Assembly (NCBI GenBank): GCA_009869945.1
Contig: WIXG01000684.1
Span: 1-26,972 of the forward strand
DNA length: 26,972 nt
Reading direction: 5' to 3'
Origin: Mesaphorura yosii
Lineage: Eukaryota; Arthropoda; Collembola; Poduromorpha; Tullbergiidae
The position numbers and the translations under genes are program-made. The number at the start of each line of letters is the position of its first letter. Position 1 is the stretch's first letter. Shown in pieces: positions 20,333 through 26,972 of the stretch. The notes under the pieces were generated by a model, which was not told the origin of the DNA, made no database searches, and worked only from the letters and a program-made list of their open reading frames with translations.

Positions 20333-20737
20333 TCACTCATTACAAACGGGATTTGCGAGAAGGCATATCTGAAATTCTGCCTTCTCCCCTCTCGCGATCC
20401 TCCAATAGTTCAGTATACGAGGAATAGTCTTTGGTTTTCGATGGGCACGGCATAGGGGCTCAATCTCGTCCAGTTCTACTGGGTCGGTTAGGAAGTGCGG
20501 TGCAATCACGTCTCCCCATTCGCGGACAGCTACCAAATACTTTGCAATTGCGGCCGCCATCTCCGTAAGTTGCTTACTCTGGTCTGCGCACAGTGTAATG
20601 TTTAATCTTTAATGTAAAATGTTAACCTTTTGAGATATTGTCAACTGCTTACCTGTTTGGTGAGCCGCTTCATCTCCAGCCTCCAACTCGACGACAGGGA
20701 GAGACCGAGACCGCACCTGGTCCGGTGGTGGAGACAT
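20333..20737 (-). CDS. Small two-exon protein, possible death-fold
   Basis: Exon 1 20737-20653 and exon 2 20583-20333, joined over a 69-bp GTAAGC...GCGCAG intron, give 111 aa: MSPPPDQVRSRSLPVVELEA, then GDEAAHQT|DQSKQLTEMA and a helical part. The stretch EWGDVIAPHFLTDPVELDEI, then RILNYWRIARGEKAEF, fits the death-domain pattern (W near helix 1, L-x-x-I, then W-R-x-x-x-G-E-x-A). The similarity is weak and is my inference. The frame stops at 20333. A shift of one base just after GEKAEFQ would instead continue as YAFSQIPFVMSEIVVAQVAE and then LNETAGDLI, which looks as protein-like as the called end. So the 3' end is uncertain: a frameshift, an unseen splice or a real short protein. Convergent with the transposase remnant. 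Confidence 0.45.
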
Positions 20738-21050
20738 TTCATTGCTCCATCAGTGAAGTGGCATCATGCCATGCCATGCCACGTCATGGAACGGAAGAGA
20801 ATATAGAACGGTGATACGCTGTTAAATAAATTATGTATCTTATGAAACTTTTGCAGTTTTGAATCCTTGTTTTGGGATTCCGAAAGTGTACCGTTCGGTT
20901 TTCGTAAAAAATCTTTTTTTCCCCTACGCTGCACTGCAAACGAAATCCAGGCGTGCGTGATGGGCCAGACGCAGGAATGCCTTAACGGAGCCACCGGAGT
21001 TGGAAGTGGCAATGAGGAAGTACTTGACGAGTGCAAACCGACGCGATGAC

Positions 21051-21593
21051 GAAGTAGTTCATTGAACGGGGTTAGGCAACAAATTCTTGATGGTAAGTTT
21101 AGTGGACGCGGTCTCTCTTCTTTACTAAACTTAAATTCTTAATTGATATTATGGATCATGATTAATTGATTGCATTCTTCACTTTGCAGAATTTACAGGT
21201 GGTGGAACTGCTGTCAGTGACGCCGTTCCAAAATCACAGGCAAAGTGTTTTGTGCTGCTGACGAGGTTGAAAGCGAAGACGAAAGCATCATCACGGATGC
21301 TCCCGGTTCCTGTCCCACCGTCACCACCACCGCCGGGTGCCAGCGCCAGCTGTCCAAGCTACGCAGACGTCGCAGAAACCTTATGTGTGCGTACGTATGG
21401 GAAACTGTTCGTCAAATCCCACGGCGCCGAGCAGCCCTTCGAGTATGAGCTGTTCGGGGCGCGATTTCCGACGAAAAACTTGAGTAGACATATCTACTCG
21501 TGGCATAAGGGTGGGGCGGAACGTATCGGAGTAAGACCGACGAGAACGGAGGAGACCCCGGTGGTGGCAAAGGTGGAGGCTGAATTTATTTAA
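21051..21593 (+). CDS. Partial gene with a C2H2-like finger lacking its cysteines
   Basis: Exon 21190-21593 is open. It joins in frame to a short upstream exon ending at 21092 (GTAAGT donor, TTTGCAG acceptor), giving VRQQILDEFTGGGTAVSDAV and then KSQAKCFVLL. A second in-frame acceptor 9 bases on (TTTACAG) would give ILDGGGTAVS. Near the C-terminus, FEYELFGARFPTKNLSRHIY then SWHKGG matches a C2H2 zinc finger in spacing and in both His, but the two Cys are Tyr (TAT) and Phe (TTC). AATAAA at 21626 follows the stop by 33 bases. No start Met is visible upstream before a TGA in exon 1, so more 5' exons are missing or the gene is decaying. Exon 1 start given is approximate. Confidence 0.4.
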
Positions 21594-21625
21594 ATTTCAT
21601 CCAACAACTATAAAATCATTTGTAG

Positions 21626-21631
21626 AATAAA
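21626..21631 (+). terminator. Poly(A) signal
   Basis: AATAAA shortly after the stop codon of the finger-like frame; supports transcription of that strand. Confidence 0.5.
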
Positions 21632-22003
21632 ATCGGCCGGTGTGATTGCGTACCCATGTAGCACTCGAGCTCGGACGGAGCTCCGATATTGCTGAGAATC
21701 TACTCAACGAGTAGCGTAACTCTTTCGGAAGTTCAACGGAGTTACGGACATTATGTGAGATGGAAGGTCCTCTGCGTAGCTACAAAATATATCATTTGGA
21801 CGACGAATAACACGAGGACGCCATTTTGAGCTCATAGCACGCTGTGCTTAAACTGAAGCTTATTGCTTTTGCAGAGAATGACAGACAATTCAGTTGGCTA
21901 GTCAAACTTGAAGCGACAACATCTTTCTTGTATTAGCTGGACATTTTCAATTCCAAATTTATAACGATAATTTTAGTTCTCCGCGGTGTGGAGCAAGCGC
22001 TTT

Positions 22004-22114
22004 CGACGTTGGTATTACGAAATTCCTGAAATTCGGGCAGGCATCCGACGGCGCAAACTTTTGAACATTGTGTAATAAACTGAGTTTCGCATAATTCTCT
22101 TTTAATTTCCCGTC
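22004..22114 (+). repeat. 111-bp direct repeat, copy 1
   Basis: Matches 23597-23707 with four differences that I count. It contains an AATAAA (TGTAATAAACTG). This copy lies about 275 bp upstream of the second gustatory-type receptor; the other lies in that gene's 3' region. The sequence between 21632 and this repeat holds no gene I can recognise. Confidence 0.92.
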
Positions 22115-22389
22115 TAATTGCCTAATTGCTGCTGTTCGCCATTTTTTGGCAAAAATTCGAAAAACAAGAGTGCTTATGTGTTAAATTGTTGGTTGTAAAT
22201 TTTCCTGCAATCTAAAATTAGTGATGACACAAATATATTTAAATTTCAGCATTTTCCTTGTCCCGGCATGTTCTTTTGCCCTTCAAGTTGAAAACATGAT
22301 TAAATACTGTTGTTCACTGGAAGTTCATCATAATTCGTACCGAAACCGTCGACAGACTCAGACACCAAATCCTCGCCCTGCCTTACGCG

Positions 22390-23508
22390 ATGCTGACCGA
22401 CTACGAACTTTGGCTGATCGAACGCTGCGGTCGTCTCGTGGCGAGGGTGCCGGTTTTCGGACTCACATGGGACGCGACCGCCAGAACACTGCACGCCTCC
22501 AACTCAAGAACAAAGGCGCTCGAAGCTTTTGCTCTATACGCTTTTGGAGCAGCGCTTCTGTTGAATTCTCTTATGCGTCTCCACCGGATTTTCATATCGG
22601 GGACGGAAAGTAGCACGGCGATCGAGCAGGCCATCTATATTTTCCTTTGTGTCAACAACATCGCCATTTCGTTCTTGTTCCTCTCGTACGCGGCCCAGAA
22701 ATCGGATATAGTACAGCTGTACAACACGATGTTGGTGTACAGCAGAAGAAAACCCCCGAGTACCGACGGTCAGCGCAAGAATAAAATACTCCGAAGTTTC
22801 CAGCCTTTTATGGGGCTCTCTTCAGTCACATCCATCACGCTGATTACAATCTGCGAGGGCTACTCGGCGTTCAAGTGGACGGGGTCCGCCTGCTTCGCCC
22901 TCGGCTTGGCGGCGATGAATCTTCTATGCGACGGATGCACCGTCATCTTTACTGGGCTCATTCAGGCCTTCCTCGTCCACTATTTCATCATCGTCGCCCA
23001 TGAGCTGCAGCCGGCCCAGGCGCGTGTAGAGGAGACCGCGGCCGAGTCGGTAAAAGCGCTGGTGCACAGCTACCGATGCCTGACGCTCCTTTGCGACTCG
23101 TTCAACGGAACCTTCTCGAAGAAAATTATCCCCACGGCCAAGTACTTCGCGAGTCTGATTGGAATGCTGAGCTTCGTGCTAGCGCTGAAGGGTCTCGACG
23201 GTCCCCTCGCCGTCCCCACCAGCCTAACCTTCGCCTGCATTGTCCTGTACTTATGGGGCGTCGTCATCGTGGCGGCCAACATGATGACGGGGCTGTGGCT
23301 CAAATCATGCGTTTACATTTGGAATTTCAAGCAACTCAGGTCGAGGTCAGGGTCTTTGGAGGCGAAAGAGATCGTGTGCATCGCTCGATCATTCATGCCT
23401 CTCAAATTCAATGTGGGAGGTATGTATTACATGGAGAAAGAAGCCAAATTGACTCTGCTAGAATTCCTGATTACAGGGACGCTCAATATTCTTTTGGTGC
23501 TGAAATAG
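22390..23508 (+). CDS. Gustatory-receptor-like 7TM chemoreceptor, intronless
   Basis: An open frame of 372 aa from the ATG at 22390. Hydrophobic segments: FALYAFGAALLLNSL, AIYIFLCVNNIAISFLFLSY, SSVTSITLITICEGY, CTVIFTGLIQAFLVHYFIIV, FASLIGMLSFVLAL, TFACIVLYLWGVVIVAANMM and the last helix LLEFLITGTLNILLVL. The tail MPLKFNVGGMYYMEKEAKLT before the last helix fits the conserved end of arthropod gustatory receptors (compare GNLYFIDSPLTLNVLKYLID in the gene at 11298-12521). Between helices 4 and 5 it has the usual charged loop (HELQPAQARVEETAAESVKA). The second receptor is only distantly similar to the first, so they are not recent duplicates of each other. Poly(A) signals at 23667 (inside the repeat) and 23713. 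Ligand unknown. Confidence 0.75.
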   Translation: MLTDYELWLIERCGRLVARVPVFGLTWDATARTLHASNSRTKALEAFALYAFGAALLLNSLMRLHRIFISGTESSTAIEQAIYIFLCVNNIAISFLFLSYAAQKSDIVQLYNTMLVYSRRKPPSTDGQRKNKILRSFQPFMGLSSVTSITLITICEGYSAFKWTGSACFALGLAAMNLLCDGCTVIFTGLIQAFLVHYFIIVAHELQPAQARVEETAAESVKALVHSYRCLTLLCDSFNGTFSKKIIPTAKYFASLIGMLSFVLALKGLDGPLAVPTSLTFACIVLYLWGVVIVAANMMTGLWLKSCVYIWNFKQLRSRSGSLEAKEIVCIARSFMPLKFNVGGMYYMEKEAKLTLLEFLITGTLNILLVLK

Positions 23509-23596
23509 TCCATCATGCTAAGAATTAGGAGTTAAGAAATTAAGATTACGTAATTCAGAAATCACTAGCAATTTTTTTAATTGTCATTCCCGCATC

Positions 23597-23707
23597 CGAC
23601 GTTGGTATTACGAAATTCCTGAAATTCGTGCAGGCGTCCGACGCCGCAAACTTTTGAATATTGTGTAATAAACTGAGTTTCGCATAATTCTCTTTTAATT
23701 TCCCGTC
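23597..23707 (+). repeat. 111-bp direct repeat, copy 2, in the receptor 3' region
   Basis: Second copy of the repeat at 22004-22114, starting 88 bp after the receptor stop. It carries the AATAAA at 23667-23672, so it probably supplies or overlaps the 3' end of the receptor mRNA. Confidence 0.92.
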
Positions 23708-23712
23708 CATGC

Positions 23713-23732
23713 AATAAAGTAACATCTTTATT
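23713..23732. terminator. Convergent poly(A) signals
   Basis: AATAAA on the plus strand (23713-23718) and TTTATT (AATAAA on the minus strand, 23727-23732) lie back to back between the receptor (plus) and the small minus-strand gene. Confidence 0.55.
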
Positions 23733-23753
23733 GTCATTGTCATTAACTGAACA

Positions 23754-24128
23754 TCACATTCTTATTCTGCCCTTGAATATTAATAATTCGGCGAGATCTT
23801 CCACACATTCCACTGTGGTGCGATGAGAATTGCTTTGCCGGCGATAAGGAAAGGCTAGAGACCCGGTTATATCCGCGCCTTCGGCAACTGCCTTGCTTCT
23901 GAGGTCTACGATACATACAAGCTCCTCCAACTGCTCCACCAGGCGGCACGTGTTGTCCCTGTGCGCTTGTCGTGAGCGCTCGTCGGTAATCAGGCTGCGA
24001 CGCAGTTCGTTGTCTGCAGTCTCCTCCACGTACCATTTCCAAATCTGGACAAATGTGGCAGTAAAGGTCACCTTGACTGCCACATGGTCAGGTGGTCTTG
24101 TCTTTGGCGGTATTGGACAGAAAGTCAT
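23754..24128 (-). CDS. Uncharacterised small protein
   Basis: 124 aa from a true ATG at 24128. The middle is helical and charged (WKWYVEETADNELRRSLITD, then ERSRQAHRDNTCRLVEQLEE), possibly a short coiled coil. The end is VECVEDLAELLIFKGRIRM. There is no signal peptide or membrane segment. A minus-strand AATAAA lies 22 bases after the stop, which supports a real transcript. I do not recognise the family. The first 20 residues are less protein-like, so the real start may be internal or in another exon. Confidence 0.4.
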   Translation of the reverse strand: MTFCPIPPKTRPPDHVAVKVTFTATFVQIWKWYVEETADNELRRSLITDERSRQAHRDNTCRLVEQLEELVCIVDLRSKAVAEGADITGSLAFPYRRQSNSHRTTVECVEDLAELLIFKGRIRM

Positions 24129-24790
24129 CCAGGATGTGCATTGGGCAAGTGCAACTTTCCGTAACGTAATGAGTGAAGTGTGACTTGTCTTTTAAAAATA
24201 AACTGATCCTTGTTTTGTCGGTTGCTATTGAATTTATACGAAACGAAAATTCACCATACGTCTCGCAAGCAATTCCATTTGGCGAACGAGTCGAGCCGAC
24301 AACTGTTATCCGAAATTCCGATTTCCGAAATACGAAAAACTAAGCTAGTGTGATTGAGACGGACGAAAATTCATCGAGAATGTAATCGATTGATCCGACG
24401 GAAGTGAAGTGATCAACAAAAAGGTAACAATCATTCACCAATTTTATTCCCCTTTCTTCGACTTGTTTCGTTTAATCGAAGCAGCTTATCACTTTCTCCT
24501 TCATATTCAAAATTCAATGCAGGCAAGTCTCCGGTCTTCTTCACTTCACTGATAAAATCCGTGAAATAAAGATGCATGAAAATCTCTCGCTCAGAGTCTT
24601 GAATGCCACATCAGGAAGCTGAAATTACGGAACAGAGAATCCAAGAAGCCCGTCTTGTGAGCAATTTTCCCGCAAGCCTTGTAATTCTTCCCAGATGTGT
24701 AAATACTGCACTAGTGCACGCTTTTAATTAATTACTGATAGCTGATTACTAACCAATTGTGACAGTGAACGGTTGGATCTGAGCCAGAAT
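24129..24790. other. Intergenic, upstream of the sugar transporter
   Basis: AT-rich with no gene seen on either strand. It holds the upstream region of the transporter; 5' non-coding exons cannot be excluded. Confidence 0.4.
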
Positions 24791-26428
24791 ATGGCTGGAA
24801 AAGTGGAAGGAAGAAGTGCCCCGCATGGCGAAGTCGCCCGCTCTGCTTTTCGTGCTCTAAATCGAAACTTGGCCCTCGCCATGGCCGCCTCGGCGCTTCT
24901 GTCGGGCCTGCAGCTGGGCTACTGCTTGGTGGTAATGTCCAGCTGGCCAACCCTGAAGGACTTAATGGATTTAGCTACCCCCGGACCCAAAACAATCTCC
25001 TTTCGTCATCCTCTCCTGACCGCTTCCTTCATGGCTTACTTCTCCGGCGCCGTGTACGGGGGACTCTTCTCTGGGCTCATTGCCTCAAGATTTGGTAGAA
25101 AGCGGCTGCTGCAACTGAGCAACCTGCTACTTCTCCCCGGTGTGGGGCTGCAGCTACTTCCATCACTGGTTGAAGCTGATACTTACCCCAAGGAGGCCTT
25201 CATCCCATATCAACTGCTCCTTCTCGGCCGATTCACCGTCTGACTACTTTTTGGACTCGGATCGGGTGTGACCCCCATGTACGCCTGTGAAGTGGCACCC
25301 GTCGGGCTGCGAGGGGCAGTGGGCACGATATACTTCTTCGGCTCGACGGCGGGGATCGCTATTGCAGGCGCTGGCAGGTGGTGGATCACCGAGGCCACCA
25401 GGGCTTGGGTCATTGTGCTGATGGGGCTGCCCGGGCTATTCCAGATCGCCTTGTTACATTTTTGTCCCGAAAGTCCAGTGCATCTGCTGCTGGAGGAAGG
25501 GAACGTGGCGAGAGCGAGGACGGGTAAGTTTGAGTGCATTTTTACCATCTGCGAACTGGGAACTTCCATCGCCTGATTTCTTGCTCTTTTCAGCAATTAC
25601 TTGGTTTCGTGGTGGAGACCAGCCACCATCAGTAGAAGCAGCAACCGAGGAACTTGAAATGGAGCCACTGCAAGCCGCCTACACGGCCACAAAACTCCAG
25701 CCTCCACACGGTCTTTGCGGCTTATTCCGCCAAGCATCCCTCCGGAGATCCCTTTTCATTGCCTGCGTCCTCTTTCTGGGATATCAGTTCAGCGGAATCA
25801 ACGCAGTCTACTTCGTCAGCGGAGTGATCATTCGTAGGGGACTGCAGCTGGACGGTTATTTCGTGCCCGAGTTGAGCCTAAACATTTTCCACATGCTGGT
25901 GACTGTCGCATCAATGCTGCTGGTAGACAAGGCTGGCCGAAGGCCGCTGCTCCTCGCCGGGTACGGCGGCATGGTTCTCAGCGCCGCCCTGCTTTTTCTC
26001 TGCCTGCAGGTGTCGTTGGATGAAGGAGGCTGGTTCAATTACATCGAGACTCTGCTCATTGTAGCTTTCGTGACCTCCTACGGGCTCGGCCCGGGCCCAA
26101 TTCCCTGGTTCCTCGTCGCGGAGCTGAACAGTGACGGGAGCCGGCCGCTTGCCACGTCCATCGCGATGGGGGTCAGCTGGACAGCCGCTGGAGCAGTTTC
26201 CTATCTTTTCAACCCCATTCATGTAAGTTTTACATGTGAGAATTGAGAGTTGTGACCTTATGAATTATGGCGTCTTTGCCCCTTTTCTCGCAGAATATGA
26301 TTGGAGACCACATTTTCATCGCGACCGCCGTTCTGCAAGCAGTTGCCTTTGTGTTTACGTTCTTTCTGGTTCCGGAGACGAAGGGCAAGTCGACCGAGGA
26401 GATCCGAGCAGGGGTCACGCGTAACTAA
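24791..26428 (+). pseudogene. GLUT-type sugar transporter (MFS) with one in-frame UGA
   Basis: Exons 24791-25523, 25594-26222 and 26294-26428, with 70- and 71-bp GT-AG introns, give 498 positions. Family motifs occur in order: a first helix with SALLSGLQLGYC; GLIASRFGRKRLL (the GRR/K motif of loop 2-3); LLLGRF before helix 4; YACEVAPVGLRGA; AITWFRGGD; YQFSGINAVYF; DKAGRRPLLL; GLGPGPIPWFLVAEL; and the C-terminal VPETKGKSTEEI. This is a complete 12-helix facilitative hexose transporter of the plasma membrane. The one defect is TGA at 25241-25243 (codon 151). By alignment with the GRFxxG pattern this replaces the conserved Gly, so GGA to TGA is the simplest change. Everything after it, splice sites included, is intact. 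Hence a young pseudogene, a segregating null allele, an assembly error or readthrough (UGA is followed by CUA). I choose the ATG at 24791. Confidence 0.88.
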
Positions 26429-26972
26429 TGTTGAGTACGCCGCAACTCAGTTGTCCAGCACTGAAGGCGCGAGGCCGAAAATGTCTTCATTTCGTGTGAT
26501 TGTCTTGGCGTTCTGTTCATTTTGAGTGGAGATGTATGACCTTTAGTGTAAGTTTTTCATTTTCATCAAACGGATAATAAGTGCTTATTTTGGGATTCTC
26601 TCAGCGAGAGAATCTCTTTGTGTTACTTGTTCTTTATGTGTGAGGGAATTCATGACGTTTCAGAGTCGACTTCTGCTCCAGCGTTCAGAGGGAGAGAAGG
26701 CGTGTGACGACTTTAGTGTCTAAGTTTTCGTTAAGTCGTATTGTAATAAAATGATTGGTCTGAGTTATAAAATAAAGTTAATTCATTTTTTTAAGGAAAT
26801 ATATGTGCAAGTAACATCAGTGAATGAGTACTCGGGCGTAATCACGTAAAAGTGTTGTAAAATAGAACGAAATACAATCTCGAGTTATGCGTTGTATTCC
26901 TGACATCAACGCTGACGCATCAACGCTGACGCACCTTTGCTTTGTCTCTGCATCCTCAGGTGTTCCTAATGG
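26429..26972 (+). other. 3' region of the sugar transporter and right edge
   Basis: No gene seen. It has AATAAA at 26745-26750 and 26771-26776, either of which could end the transporter mRNA. Near the edge a 14-base unit CATCAACGCTGACG is repeated directly twice (26904-26931). Confidence 0.5.
26594..26614 (+). other. Perfect hairpin in the transporter 3' region
   Basis: GATTCTCTC-AGC-GAGAGAATC: a 9-bp perfect stem with a 3-base loop, 166 bases past the stop codon and before the poly(A) signals, so probably in the 3' UTR. It is not followed by a T-run and is not a bacterial-type terminator. Function unknown. Confidence 0.5.

Noticed and set aside
20867..21049. 60-aa plus-strand frame upstream of the finger-like exon
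   Set aside because: It does not connect in frame to the downstream exon and has an overlapping minus frame of similar length; insufficient support.
24773..24790. Start of the transporter at TTG 24773
   Set aside because: Eukaryotic context; the ATG at 24791 is the first Met and gives a normal cytoplasmic N-terminus.
25241..25243. UGA as selenocysteine in the sugar transporter
   Set aside because: No member of this family uses selenocysteine, the position is a structural glycine, and no SECIS-like structure was evident (the 3' hairpin is far too short).

Overview
This looks like a piece of a compact animal genome, most likely an arthropod (a springtail or a crustacean would fit). Almost every coding gene is split by short GT-AG introns of about 53-78 bp. 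Canonical AATAAA poly(A) signals follow several genes. The gene content is typical of arthropods: an ionotropic receptor (IR), two gustatory-type 7TM receptors, a UDP-glycosyltransferase, a CAP-domain secreted protein, an F-box/LRR protein and a GLUT-type sugar transporter. There is no operon organisation and no RNA gene or CRISPR array that I can see. The species call is inference; I could not search a database.

Layout. 1-190 is a degenerate short tandem repeat. 196-558 is a broken receptor-tyrosine-kinase fragment, tail to tail with a two-exon secreted CAP protein (632-1312, minus). 2044-3708 is a secreted GH5 endoglycoceramidase-like enzyme. 4063-6247 (minus) is a six-exon, 612-aa ionotropic receptor. 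6806-9090 is an intact pogo/Tigger-type DNA transposon with 128-bp terminal inverted repeats and a TA target duplication. It sits in the divergent upstream region between the IR and a damaged gene on the plus strand (9128-10167). 10548-11120 is a GC-rich stretch with exon-like signals but no recognisable product. 11298-12521 (minus) is an intronless gustatory-type receptor.

13591-15348 (minus) is a three-exon UDP-glycosyltransferase, with a decayed copy of its first exon 3' of it (12955-13240). 15742-16204 is a 463-bp inverted-repeat element (MITE-like). 16802-18888 (minus) is a 669-aa F-box/LRR protein. 19469-20152 is a truncated Tc1/mariner-like transposase with an apparent intron. 20333-20737 (minus) is a small two-exon protein with a possible death-fold. 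21190-21593 is an exon with a C2H2 finger that has lost both cysteines. 22390-23508 is a second gustatory-type receptor bracketed by two copies of a 111-bp direct repeat. 23754-24128 (minus) is a small uncharacterised gene. 24791-26428 is a GLUT/MFS sugar transporter that is full length except for one in-frame UGA at the conserved glycine of its GRxxxG motif.

Functional picture. The window mixes chemosensation (one IR, two GR-type receptors), detoxification or small-molecule glycosylation (UGT), carbohydrate and lipid use (sugar transporter, endoglycoceramidase) and ubiquitin-ligase substrate selection (F-box). Between these lie several transposon insertions and decaying gene copies, as expected in a lineage-specific chemosensory/detoxification neighbourhood with rapid gene turnover. 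I see no convincing multi-gene new system. The most interesting points are the UGA-CUA interruption of the transporter, the transposon in the divergent receptor promoter, the duplicated 3' end around the second GR and the spliced transposase remnant.
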